Source: Thalassospira xianhensis MCCC 1A02616 (lineage in GTDB: Bacteria > Pseudomonadota > Alphaproteobacteria > Rhodospirillales > Thalassospiraceae). From it: 64,000 bases of DNA. How positions within the stretch are numbered: the stretch's first letter is position 1; the number at the start of each line of letters is the position of its first letter. The stretch lies in NCBI RefSeq assembly GCF_003326475.1, contig NZ_JPWA01000001.1:359457-423456 (forward strand), given 5' to 3'. Positions 55,297 to 63,593 of the stretch are shown one piece after another. The translations under genes were made by a program, and so were the position numbers. Under the pieces are notes generated by a model. It had not been told where the DNA came from. It was given only the letters and a program-made list of their open reading frames with translations, and did not search any database.

Positions 55297-55406
55297 GCGA
55301 CTTCCTTCTGGTAAGGTTGTAAAGGGGTGGTTCAGGTTGATATTTTCCACCACCAGGGAGAAAGGAACCAAACCAATTTTATTCATGTACAGGGAAGCAT
55401 AAAAAT

Positions 55407-55493
55407 TGGTGCGCCCGAGAGGATTTGAACCTCCATGACCTCGTGGTCACTGACCCCTCAAGCCAGCGTGTCTACCAGTTCCACCACAGGCGC
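55407..55493 (-). tRNA. tRNA-Leu (GAG)
   Basis: Class II, 87 nt. Anticodon arm CTGGC-TTGAGGG-GTCAG; acceptor GCGCCTG/CGGGCGC with a wobble; CCA encoded. Confidence 0.9.
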
Positions 55494-55530
55494 ATTCTTC
55501 GAGTTCCGTTGCATGCCAAATGCAAAGATT

Positions 55531-55619
55531 TGGTGCGGGCGGCCGGACTTGAACCGGCACGACCTTTAAGGGTCAACGAATTTTAAGTCCGCCGCGTCTA
55601 CCTATTTCACCACGCCCGC
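55531..55619 (-). tRNA. tRNA-Leu (TAA)
   Basis: Class II, 89 nt. Anticodon loop CTTAAAA; acceptor GCGGGCG/CGCCCGC; CCA encoded. Confidence 0.9.
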
Positions 55620-55647
55620 AAACATTGGAACCAAATCGTTTATGGGG

Positions 55648-56244
55648 CTACCCGTATTTGGCAAGTAGCAGTCGGTCAATGCCGATGGCCCAACCGCACC
55701 CTTCCGGGTAGGTTCCGCCTCCTGCAATCTGCTTTTGACTGCCGAGATTCAGCGCTTCTGCTTCAAACCCGCCTTGCACATAGTAGCCGATGCCACGCTT
55801 TACGTTGTCATTGAGAGTGAAGTCGACACCGCAATCTGTCAGGCATAACTGCAACAGGTCACGGGCTTCATCCTGTCGTGTTTTGTTGGCGTCTCCCAAC
55901 ATTTCGATACCAAACTGGGTGAATTCACGATACCGACCTCTTTGAGGTCTCTCATAACGATAGCAGCGTGACACATAGAAAATGCGGTCCGGATTGCCTT
56001 TGCCCCTGGACCATTCGTTCCTCCACATCTCCTGCACTATTCCTGTGACCTCAGGGATCAGGCATACATTACGGTCACCGCGATCTTTGAAGGTCCACAT
56101 TTGACGTTCTTTTTCGACGCCGATTTTGTCCAGAAAGGTATCTGCCTCCCATAAGGAAGGGAAGATTACCTCCTGAAAGCCTGCGTCAATGAACACGCCT
56201 CCGCAACTGGCCGATGGTGGCGTTATAACGAACAGCTTCTTCAC
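55648..56244 (-). CDS. Minimal histidyl-tRNA synthetase-like catalytic core
   Basis: Protein of 198 residues that is only the class II catalytic core of HisRS. Motif 1 region AGFQEVIFPSLWEADTF, motif 2 RCYRYERPQRGRYREFTQFG, the His-binding stretch KRGIGYYVQGGFEAEAL and motif 3 GWAIGIDRLLLA are present in order. Normal HisRS is about 420 residues with an anticodon-binding domain, which is missing. The start is a GTG at 56244 without a clear ribosome site. It sits inside a tRNA array that includes tRNA-His (57466). It may charge that tRNA, act like HisZ, or aminoacylate something else. Confidence 0.8.
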   Translation of the reverse strand: MKKLFVITPPSASCGGVFIDAGFQEVIFPSLWEADTFLDKIGVEKERQMWTFKDRGDRNVCLIPEVTGIVQEMWRNEWSRGKGNPDRIFYVSRCYRYERPQRGRYREFTQFGIEMLGDANKTRQDEARDLLQLCLTDCGVDFTLNDNVKRGIGYYVQGGFEAEALNLGSQKQIAGGGTYPEGCGWAIGIDRLLLAKYG

Positions 56245-56303
56245 CGCAGATTAATCGTGTTCCACGTAACATGTGGCCTCCATTGATTTGATTGGTTTGT
56301 GAT

Positions 56304-56381
56304 TGGTCAGGAAGACGAGATTTGAACTCGTGATCTCCGGTATCCGAGACCGGCACTTTAACCAGGCTAAGCTACTTCCTG
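56304..56381 (-). tRNA. tRNA-Pro (CGG)
   Basis: 78 nt. Acceptor CAGGAAG/CTTCCTG, anticodon arm CCGGT-CTCGGAT-ACCGG, CCA encoded. Confidence 0.92.
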
Positions 56382-56387
56382 TTTGAA

Positions 56388-56472
56388 TGGTGGGGGGAGC
56401 TGGATTCGAACCAACGCGGGCTAAGCCACCGGATTTACAGTCCGGCGCAATCGACCTCTCTGCCATCCCCCC
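56388..56472 (-). tRNA. tRNA-Tyr (GTA)
   Basis: Class II, 85 nt. Acceptor GGGGGGA/TCCCCCC, anticodon arm CCGGA-CTGTAAA-TCCGG, CCA encoded. Confidence 0.92.
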
Positions 56473-56533
56473 AGTCACGGGTCTTCCGATGTTTTCGGAG
56501 CGCGATGCTCAACGTCAACCGGAAGCTATTTTT

Positions 56534-56619
56534 TGGTGCGGGGAGGGGGATTCGAACCCCCACGCCATCTCTGGCAACGATGTTTGAGACCGCCGCGTCT
56601 ACCATTCCGCCACCCCCGC
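56534..56619 (-). tRNA. tRNA-Leu (CAA)
   Basis: Class II, 86 nt. Anticodon loop CTCAAAC; acceptor GCGGGGG/TCCCCGC; CCA encoded. Confidence 0.9.
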
Positions 56620-56632
56620 ACGGGGTCTTTAT

Positions 56633-56719
56633 TGGTACGGACAGGGAGACTTGAACTCCCACAGATTTTCATCCACGAAGACCTAAACCTCGCGTGTCTA
56701 CCAATTCCACCATGTCCGC
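56633..56719 (-). tRNA. tRNA-Leu (TAG)
   Basis: Class II, 87 nt. Anticodon arm CGAGG-TTTAGGT-CTTCG; acceptor GCGGACA/TGTCCGT; CCA encoded. Confidence 0.9.
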
Positions 56720-56767
56720 ATATCTTTTGGTTGTCCCGGCTTCAGAAACAACCTGCTATCGTTCGTA

Positions 56768-57151
56768 TCAGCCAAGCAACTCGCTTGGAATTTCAATTTC
56801 ATCCCCTTCGCAGCTGTGAACTGCTGCTCGAAGAATACTCGCTTGTAGATTGGCGCCACCGAAAATCGGGCCGGATACGCCGTCCTTCACAACACAGGCT
56901 TCAGCGTCACCGTTTCGAAAGCTGACTTCCACTTTCGCAGACAGAATCACATCCAAGGTGTCGTTCCCGTTGTTCAATGGGTCAAACATTCCCGGCGTTG
57001 ATGATCTTCTGTCTGTCAACACATAGGCAGCCTCTTTGGGGCGATTAAAAACATACCCCAGATATCCGTCATTATAGGGCTCTCCCCATAATACCGTAGC
57101 CACCGCATAGTTCAGTGCTACGCCGCTCAGGTTCGAAACGAGAACTTTCAA
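56768..57151 (-). CDS. DUF2591-like phage-type protein
   Basis: Protein of 127 residues from a TTG at 57151 with AGAGG upstream; the frame is open further but that part lies inside a tRNA gene. It opens KVLVSNLSGVALNYAVA and ends SGPIFGGANLQASILRAA then EIEIPSELL, the pattern of the phage family DUF2591, where the first residues read KVKVSELSGAALDWAVA. Function unknown; the family is typical of phages and mobile elements. Confidence 0.7.
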   Translation of the reverse strand: MKVLVSNLSGVALNYAVATVLWGEPYNDGYLGYVFNRPKEAAYVLTDRRSSTPGMFDPLNNGNDTLDVILSAKVEVSFRNGDAEACVVKDGVSGPIFGGANLQASILRAAVHSCEGDEIEIPSELLG

Positions 57152-57168
57152 TTGCCACCTCTGGGGGT

Positions 57169-57272
57169 TGGTGCGAGAGGGAGGACTTGAACCTCCACGA
57201 GCCAACCATCGGCCGGAAGTCGGCTCACCACCCTTTTTCTTGGCAGCGCGTCTGCTATTTCGCCACCCTCGC
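57169..57272 (-). tRNA. Aberrant class II tRNA-like gene, 104 nt
   Basis: Acceptor GCGAGGG/CTCTCGC, D stem GCG/CGC, T arm GGAGG-TTCAAGT-CCTCC and CCA are normal. But the D loop lacks GG, the anticodon arm is CTGCC/GGTGG around a 9-nt loop AAGAAAAAG without U33, and the variable arm is a long 8-bp hairpin (GAGCCGAC/GTTGGCTC). The anticodon cannot be assigned (GAA is one reading). Decoy, decayed gene or special tRNA. Confidence 0.65.
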
Positions 57273-57302
57273 ACACTCAGGCATCAGATGCCCGTCAGAA
57301 AA

Positions 57303-57379
57303 TGGTCGGAAAGGCGAGATTCGAACTCGCGACCCCCTGCTCCCAAAGCAGGTACGCTACCAGGCTGCGCTACTTTCCG
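57303..57379 (-). tRNA. tRNA-Pro (TGG)
   Basis: Acceptor CGGAAAG/CTTTCCG, anticodon arm CCTGC-TTTGGGA-GCAGG, CCA encoded. Confidence 0.93.
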
Positions 57380-57465
57380 TTACCCATAGAAGAACATGCC
57401 GTCTGGTCTCAATGCCAGAGCCAACTATCCTTGTCAACATAAAAAATATTCGACATGCTTTTCTA

Positions 57466-57543
57466 TGGGGCGATTAACGAGAATTGAACTCGTGACCTCC
57501 GGTGCCACAAACCGGCGCTCTAACCAACTGAGCTATAACCGCC
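57466..57543 (-). tRNA. tRNA-His (GTG)
   Basis: Anticodon arm CCGGT-TTGTGGC-ACCGG. G-1 is encoded and pairs with C73, the key signal for HisRS. CCA encoded. Confidence 0.93.
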
Positions 57544-57560
57544 ATAGGATGCCGAGTGCT

Positions 57561-57637
57561 TGGTCGGGCTGACAGGATTTGAACCTGCGACCCCTGCTCC
57601 CCCAGAACAGTGCTCTACCAGGCTGAGCTACAGCCCG
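57561..57637 (-). tRNA. tRNA-Pro (GGG)
   Basis: Acceptor CGGGCTG/CAGCCCG, anticodon arm CTGTT-CTGGGGG-AGCAG, CCA encoded. First gene of the minus-strand array; TTGACA lies upstream at 57675-57670. Confidence 0.92.
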
Positions 57638-57693
57638 TCCAAGCACTCGGCGATACTTCCCTATTCACTTGTCAAAGAACGAAAAACAATACA

Positions 57694-57731
57694 AAAACCC
57701 CCGCCAATTACTCAGAACTGGCGGGGGTTTT
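57694..57731. terminator. Bidirectional terminator upstream of the minus tRNA array
   Basis: AAAACCCCCGCCA (57694-57706) and TGGCGGGGGTTTT (57719-57731). The following 57732-58030 holds no gene I trust. Confidence 0.85.
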
Positions 57732-58029
57732 GAATGAAAGACCTAAACGCTAGATCGTATCTTTCACTCGAGCAGAACCTACCCGCGCATGTCCCAGATA
57801 TGGGAGATGTGGTAATGGCAGGTGCAAATATGGAGCAGACACAGAAATGCGCGCGGATACGGTATTACCGTTCATTCCTTTCGCGCTGTTCTTGTCATTC
57901 TTGGCAAACATTGCCGTCTCCATTGCTCAAACTCTGAAATCTGATGTTTAGATAACATCGAAAATTTTTCGGCGCAACTGTTTTTTACAGGAAATCGAAT
58001 TTACCCAAGAACAACTACTCTAGCGCAAG

Positions 58030-58056
58030 GAAAAAGTGGGGAGTTTTCTCCCCACT
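58030..58056 (-). terminator. Terminator of the Pnkp-like gene
   Basis: AGTGGGGAG (58035-58043) pairs with CTCCCCACT (58048-58056); on the minus strand it is followed by five T. It starts 4 bp past the stop codon. Confidence 0.85.
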
Positions 58057-58059
58057 CAT

Positions 58060-60384
58060 TTAAGGCGTCAATCGCGCTGGTTCAACCACCCAATCCCTCT
58101 CGAAGAACCTCTCTCGCAGAGTAATGATGTCAGTCAACAGATCCTGAGTATCGAGCTCGCGAACCCACTCATAAAACTCGTGGCCAGTGGTAACGCATTC
58201 TGGCGGCAGATCAAAAACGTCACTAGACAGCTTGGCCAACTGAACTCCGACATTACCTCTCTGGTTTGTCCTTTGCCGATACTCTGCTTCCTTAAGCGAA
58301 CGCATAATCTTCCAGAAGGAATAGTATGGTGCCTTCTGTTTAAACATGAAACCAGAAGAATCTTCTAGCACATACCCTTCAATTTTCAGGTTCATGTTCT
58401 TCTGCACGGCTTTCTGCCACCCAACAAATCCTTCCCAACTGTTGAGCACAAGAGCCTTTTGTTTAACCTTCAATCCAAACATCGCACCAACTTTTTGCAG
58501 CTCTTCATAAGGCAGCTTCTCAAATTTGTGCGAACGCCTTACGACATCAAGCAGGACTAAATGCGGCTCCTCATAGGCAATCATATGAGGATCATTTACC
58601 GGGTCATTAACCTCGAAAATCATCGACGCTTCAGAGTTGCGGAGGAACCGCCGCAACTCATCTCGCTGACTGATACGCGGGAGCTGTCTATGAATAAGCT
58701 CCTCAAGATAAGTTGCGAACGGGCTGTCTGGCTGAGACTTGGATGTTAAGAACAGCGCATCTGTCCTTGCGTCATATCCAGCAATGCCAAGGAACCCGTT
58801 TTCTTTTACCCACGCAGTCAGCGGGAACTTAAGCTCTTCCTTCAGGCGTTCTGGAGCCACAGTGAGGTTTTCACCATAGTTGAAAAACTTGTCGTAGGAC
58901 CTCGCGACAACTTCGTGCGTTTCGATGTCTTCAAACAACCCTCTCGCCTTGCAGGTAATGCTATCCCATGCCTGACCATAGAACGCATTTTTCGTGAAAG
59001 CGTGGCTGACGACATGTGGGAATTTGTTCGAGTGTCTTTGGGCCACCATTTTGTGATTATTCAGATCGCGAACGAGGGCATCAGGCAGCTTCAGGTCGTC
59101 TACGGACCCTTCCCTGACCCAGGTCGGCACAAAATCATAATGTCCCCAAACGCGTTCACGGAAGGGCCTGAAGACTTTGTTCCGCACCTCAATAGGGCTG
59201 AAACCGCTTGCCGACAAGCGAACAGCGCGGAGGTTTCCGCCATCCTCAACGGCTTCCTCCAAATTGAAGGAGTGATTGATAGGGCTGTTCTCATGATGGT
59301 GGGTATTCCGGTGCCCGTGCACCTGCCTCCAAAAAGGAGGTGCCTTCCCTGCAAAGGAAAGATCTACGTTGTCTTGATAGCGTCCGGTGCCCCGAATGTA
59401 CTGTTCGGAGGAAAGCATCCAGAACTTCTCCGGTACGGTCGACAATCCACCGTGACACGCAAGCACGTTGACGCCATTGAACTTCACAACAATGACATCC
59501 TGAAGTGCAGCAGACCATCGCTTCAATTCATCGGTTGTTACGTTGGATGACTTGAGCTGTGGTAAGGTGTATCGCCCAACCTCTTCCGAAACCGGCTTCT
59601 TCCCAGCGATTTCGATGTCGATGTGGTCTTCGTGGTTGCCTCGTAGCAGATGCACATTCTCGCGCGAGAGTGCTTCATCAATGATGAAACGCGCTACCTG
59701 TCCATTCTCCGGGCCACGGTCCAGATAGTCTCCCGTGAATACATAGAGGGTGTCGTCACGGAACCCACCCTGAATGACCTCCATCAACGGGCTGTAACAG
59801 CCCTGCAAATCCCCGACAAACAAAACTTGCGCATATTCATTCCCGTCAACGCATACTGGATACAGCCAATTGTCGACTTCCAGCTTCAGATTTTCCATCT
59901 CTGGAGCTGTGATGCTGCCAATCGGAATTCTGTGCACGCTCTCAGGCAGGGCCGATGACTGCAATTGAGTATGCATGCGGTTCATCACATGAAGACCAAC
60001 ACGGAACATTTCTTTGCGCGCCATATTACGCTGCATGCAGACATCAATCGGAATACCTGAAAAATCCAGGCATGCGACTTCATACCCATGCCCAGCCGCC
60101 AACCTGACAATGGAATTAATGTCATCGGAGGTGGTGTTGCAGGCATCAAGTACCGTCGTGTCGCCCTTTCGGAGCCTGGCTTCCAAAGTTGCTCGAATAA
60201 AGCCCCAGACCTTTGACTCATTGCCGTGATTGGTCGCAATTGCACCTTGAGCATTCATCGTGGGACTGCCCATGAGATAGCGCACAGCGTCGGCCGAAAT
60301 CGTAGCCGTGTCCAGTTCGAGATGGCGCAGCATCGTTGATTTACCGGAGCCCGGCAAACCGCGTGTGAAAATTAGTTTCTTCAT
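58060..60384 (-). CDS. pnkp: Polynucleotide kinase-phosphatase-RNA ligase fusion (Pnkp-like RNA repair enzyme)
   Basis: Protein of 774 residues with three parts. Kinase: P-loop GLPGSGKST at residue 9. Metallophosphatase from about residue 190: VGDLQGCYSPL, TGDYLDRGPENG and LRGNHEDH. RNA ligase of the Rnl1 type from about 460: motif I KENGFLGIAGYD, IFEVND (III), IEGYVLED (IV) and FKQKAPYYS (V). It can heal and seal broken RNA, typically tRNAs cut in the anticodon loop. Bacterial Pnkp has this order but needs Hen1, which is not seen here. Perfect AGGAGATCACG before the ATG. Promoter TTGTCC-17-TAGAAC lies upstream. Confidence 0.9.
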   Translation of the reverse strand: MKKLIFTRGLPGSGKSTMLRHLELDTATISADAVRYLMGSPTMNAQGAIATNHGNESKVWGFIRATLEARLRKGDTTVLDACNTTSDDINSIVRLAAGHGYEVACLDFSGIPIDVCMQRNMARKEMFRVGLHVMNRMHTQLQSSALPESVHRIPIGSITAPEMENLKLEVDNWLYPVCVDGNEYAQVLFVGDLQGCYSPLMEVIQGGFRDDTLYVFTGDYLDRGPENGQVARFIIDEALSRENVHLLRGNHEDHIDIEIAGKKPVSEEVGRYTLPQLKSSNVTTDELKRWSAALQDVIVVKFNGVNVLACHGGLSTVPEKFWMLSSEQYIRGTGRYQDNVDLSFAGKAPPFWRQVHGHRNTHHHENSPINHSFNLEEAVEDGGNLRAVRLSASGFSPIEVRNKVFRPFRERVWGHYDFVPTWVREGSVDDLKLPDALVRDLNNHKMVAQRHSNKFPHVVSHAFTKNAFYGQAWDSITCKARGLFEDIETHEVVARSYDKFFNYGENLTVAPERLKEELKFPLTAWVKENGFLGIAGYDARTDALFLTSKSQPDSPFATYLEELIHRQLPRISQRDELRRFLRNSEASMIFEVNDPVNDPHMIAYEEPHLVLLDVVRRSHKFEKLPYEELQKVGAMFGLKVKQKALVLNSWEGFVGWQKAVQKNMNLKIEGYVLEDSSGFMFKQKAPYYSFWKIMRSLKEAEYRQRTNQRGNVGVQLAKLSSDVFDLPPECVTTGHEFYEWVRELDTQDLLTDIITLRERFFERDWVVEPARLTP

Positions 60385-60456
60385 CGTGATCTCCTACAAG
60401 GAATCACGTTCTATATCAGGAAAACGCACTGGACAACATAAAAGGAAAATAATTTG

Positions 60457-60485
60457 TTGACCGCTTGTTTTCCTTAAGGTAGAAG
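60457..60485 (+). promoter_or_regulatory. Promoter of a candidate small RNA
   Basis: TTGACC (60457-60462, preceded by TTG) and TAGAAG (60480-60485), spacer 17 bp with TTTTCCTTAAGG inside. Confidence 0.5.
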
Positions 60486-60489
60486 AAAA

Positions 60490-60630
60490 CTGCCCGTGAC
60501 GCTTCCGGCGAAAAAGGATTGAACAGCACTTTCCAGCAAGTTCTCCTTTAAGCTAACCGTCATAGCCTCCCTGATGCGCAGCCTCCTGCGCAAAACTCGG
60601 CCCGCCACAGTGTGGTGGGCCATTTTTTTG
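60490..60630 (+). ncRNA. Candidate small RNA with CCUCC hairpin
   Basis: About 140 nt between the promoter at 60457 and a terminator. It contains GCCTCCC and the perfect hairpin TGCGCAG-CCTC-CTGCGCA (60575-60592), exposing CCUC(C), complementary to ribosome-binding sites. Such loops occur in alphaproteobacterial regulatory RNAs. No good ORF. Ends are inferred. Confidence 0.5.
60599..60630 (+). terminator. Terminator of the candidate small RNA
   Basis: GGCCCGCCAC (60599-60608) pairs with GTGGTGGGCC (60612-60621) with one G-T pair, then A and seven T. Confidence 0.85.
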
Positions 60631-60635
60631 GTATG

Positions 60636-60664
60636 TTGACAAGCAAAATCCTTAAGCGTAACTT
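60636..60664 (+). promoter_or_regulatory. gyrA promoter
   Basis: TTGACA (60636-60641, preceded by TATG) and TAACTT (60659-60664), 17 bp apart; spacer holds ATCCTTAAG. TTTTCCTTAAA lies between it and the gene. Confidence 0.6.
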
Positions 60665-60707
60665 CTATTTTAGACATTTTCCTTAAACAAAATCCCGAGG
60701 AACACCT

Positions 60708-63524
60708 ATGGGCCTTCTTGACCCGAGCAACACCGTGGAAGCACGGACGACTATTAACCTCGAAGATGAAATGCGCACGTCGTATTTGAACTATGCGATG
60801 AGCGTCATCGTTTCTCGCGCGTTGCCCGACGTCCGAGACGGATTGAAGCCGGTGCACCGCCGCATTCTATACACGATGGATGAAAGCGGTGTGGTGTCTT
60901 CCAAGCCCCACAAGAAATCTGCGCGCGTTGTGGGTGAGGTCATGGGTAAATACCATCCTCATGGCGACAGCGCGATTTATGATTCCATGGTCAGGATGGC
61001 TCAGCCATTTCAGATGAGCAGTATTTTGATCGACGGCCAAGGAAACTTTGGCTCCATCGACGGCGATAGTCCGGCCGCAATGCGCTACACTGAAGCAAGG
61101 ATGTCCCCTCTTGCTGAGAGCATGGTGGCGGATATGATTGTCAGCGGCGGGATGGAAGCCGGACAGTCAGGATATGCCGCCAGGAAGTCTGGCAGAGACA
61201 CTGTTGACTTTATTGCGAACTATGATGGCACACTCCTTCAGCCCACCGTACTGCCGACACGTTTTCCTAACGTTCTGGTAAATGGCGGGGCTGGGATTGC
61301 TGTCGGGATGGCGACCAATATCCCAACACATAATTTGGGCGAAGTGATTGATGCAACGCTCGCCATGATTGACAATCCCTCTCTGACGCTTGATGAATTC
61401 ATGGCGTTTGTCCCTGGTCCGGATTTCCCGACAGGCGGTGTCGTCATGGGCGCGCAGTCCATTCGTACGGCAATGGAAACCGGACGTGGCTCTCTGTACG
61501 TTTCCGGCGTCGCCCATATTGAAGAAAACGGCGGGCGGCAGCGCGTGGTTCTGACAGAGCTGCCTTATGCAGTGAACAAGGAAGAGCTGGTGTCTCGTAT
61601 CGGTGCCCTTGTTACTGGGGTTGCCTCCGATAAGAAAAAGTCCCGCACCATCAGTGTAATCCCTGACCACCAGCGAATTCTGGGCGTCTCGGATTTGCGC
61701 GACGAAAGCGATGGCACCGGAATTCGTGTCGTCATTGACCTCAAAAGAGACACCGACCCTAATCTGGTGCTTTCAAAGCTTCGGAAATATACCCGGTTCT
61801 GTACCACATTCAGTGTGAATGCTACCTGCCTCAACGCGTACAATCAGCCAGAAGTTATGGGCGCAATGCGCATGGTTTCGGAGTTCATTCAATTCCGAAA
61901 ACAGGTCGTGAGACGCCGAACAATCTACCTTCTGGACGAAGCCAGAGATGAGCTAGCAAAGCAGATTGGTCTTTACGCCGCACGTTCTTGCGTGGAAGAG
62001 GTCGTAAAAATCATCCGTTCTTCAAAAGACCCTGAAGCCGCACGCATCGGTCTCATGGCGATGTCTTTTGCGACTAATGGTGAACTGGGCGCGCTGATTG
62101 CTGCCTGCGACCCGGATGTTGCAGTGCCTGAATTCTTCACTCTGTCAATGGCACAGGCAAAAGCGGTGTTGGCACTCCGACTTTCGTCGCTGACCGCGCT
62201 GGAACTGGATAAAATCAGTGAGCGTATTCAGACCATCATCGCATCCATTCGCGGATACGAAGAAGTTCTGAATAACGAAGAGACTCTCAAGGACATCATT
62301 CGAAACGAGCTGGCGGAGGTCCGCGCGAAATTCTCTACCCCCCGCCGCACCCGTATTGAATCTTTCGCTCCTGGTGATGTTTCCGAGGACGAGCTGGTTG
62401 AACAGAAAGCAGTATTCCTGACACTGACCGGTCAAGGTTATGTGAAAATCACTCCGCTCGATGCGTATCGTGAGCAGTCCCGGGGTGGTAAAGGGCGCGC
62501 AGGGATGGAGACAAAGGAAGATGACTTTGTCCAAAAATCCATGGTTTGCAATACCCGAACGCCACTTCTGTTCTTCACGTCTCGCGGCATTGCGCACACA
62601 GTCCGAGCTTACAAGCTGCCGGAAACGGCTCCAAACTCACGTGGTAAGCCGATTGTCAATTTCATCAATTTGCGCCCGGGCGAAACGATTGCCGCTGTTT
62701 TGCCGTTGCCTGAAGACAAGGCCGACTTTGATGGCAAGTTTATGATGTTTGTGACGGATCGAGGTGAAGTTCGCCGGAACCGGGCGACAGATTTCAGCCA
62801 GGTCAATAAGTCTGGCAAGATTGCAATGAAGTTGGAAGACGCGAATGGTCAGCCGACGGCTGCTCTTATCAATGTTCTGCTCGCAGAGAAAGGCGACGAT
62901 ATCGCTCTTTCCACATCAAGTGGCCGTAGCGTTCGGTTCCCCATCACAGATGTTCGTGTTTTCTCGGGCCGTAATTCCACCGGCAACAAGGGTGTTGCTC
63001 TAACTGCGTCTGACAGGGTGGTTGGAGCCACGATTCTTCGTCATTTTGATGCAACTGCGGCAGAGCGTGAAGCGTATTTGTCCGGTGGTTCCTGTGTCAT
63101 CAAGCATCCCGATAAGGAAGACGAGAAAGTAACCTTGTCAGCGGAGCGTTTGGCTGAAATGGCCGAAGCAGAGCAATACCTTCTCACCGTCACTGAGAGG
63201 GGTTACGGGAAGCGTTTTTCTAGTTACGACTTCCGAACCACATCGCGCGGCACACAGGGTGTAAAAGCCGGGACGTTTAGCAAGGTCACCGGTGACCTGG
63301 TTGCTTGCGCCTGCGTTCTCCCAACGGACAGCCTGGTTCTTGTGACAGATGGCGGCCAAGTAATCCGTACCCCGGTCAGCACTCAAAAGGAAAACGGACA
63401 AATCACTGAGATCCGGGTGATGAGCAGAACCGCGCGTGGCGTGAAGCTCTTCGAAATCCCTGACGATCAGCGAATTGTAGATGTGGCGATTATTGCAAAC
63501 GAGGAAGAGCCTTCGGCTCCGTAA
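60708..63524 (+). CDS. gyrA: DNA gyrase subunit A
   Basis: Breakage-reunion subunit of 938 residues. It has [20 protein letters not shown], the quinolone region [17 protein letters not shown] with Ser and Asp at the two usual sensitivity positions, and the active Tyr in AMRYTEARM. The C-terminal beta-pinwheel follows from about residue 550. The gyrase box, QRRGGKG in most GyrA, is here [10 protein letters not shown] near residue 590. The ATG at 60708 has GAGGAACACC upstream. Together with GyrB at 51643 it gives the element its own gyrase. Confidence 0.95.
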   Translation: MGLLDPSNTVEARTTINLEDEMRTSYLNYAMSVIVSRALPDVRDGLKPVHRRILYTMDESGVVSSKPHKKSARVVGEVMGKYHPHGDSAIYDSMVRMAQPFQMSSILIDGQGNFGSIDGDSPAAMRYTEARMSPLAESMVADMIVSGGMEAGQSGYAARKSGRDTVDFIANYDGTLLQPTVLPTRFPNVLVNGGAGIAVGMATNIPTHNLGEVIDATLAMIDNPSLTLDEFMAFVPGPDFPTGGVVMGAQSIRTAMETGRGSLYVSGVAHIEENGGRQRVVLTELPYAVNKEELVSRIGALVTGVASDKKKSRTISVIPDHQRILGVSDLRDESDGTGIRVVIDLKRDTDPNLVLSKLRKYTRFCTTFSVNATCLNAYNQPEVMGAMRMVSEFIQFRKQVVRRRTIYLLDEARDELAKQIGLYAARSCVEEVVKIIRSSKDPEAARIGLMAMSFATNGELGALIAACDPDVAVPEFFTLSMAQAKAVLALRLSSLTALELDKISERIQTIIASIRGYEEVLNNEETLKDIIRNELAEVRAKFSTPRRTRIESFAPGDVSEDELVEQKAVFLTLTGQGYVKITPLDAYREQSRGGKGRAGMETKEDDFVQKSMVCNTRTPLLFFTSRGIAHTVRAYKLPETAPNSRGKPIVNFINLRPGETIAAVLPLPEDKADFDGKFMMFVTDRGEVRRNRATDFSQVNKSGKIAMKLEDANGQPTAALINVLLAEKGDDIALSTSSGRSVRFPITDVRVFSGRNSTGNKGVALTASDRVVGATILRHFDATAAEREAYLSGGSCVIKHPDKEDEKVTLSAERLAEMAEAEQYLLTVTERGYGKRFSSYDFRTTSRGTQGVKAGTFSKVTGDLVACACVLPTDSLVLVTDGGQVIRTPVSTQKENGQITEIRVMSRTARGVKLFEIPDDQRIVDVAIIANEEEPSAP

Positions 63525-63593
63525 TCCCATCCTCTCTAGAACAACCTCAATCGCCGTACCGGCGAGCGATATTTTAAACTCGGAGACTACAAC

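Noticed and set aside
57152..57274. N-terminal extension of the DUF2591-like frame
   Set aside because: It lies within the aberrant tRNA gene; the family start matches the TTG at 57151.
57734..57937. Plus-strand ORF of 67 codons after a terminator
   Set aside because: The apparent ribosome site is the G-run of the terminator, and no protein-like pattern is visible.
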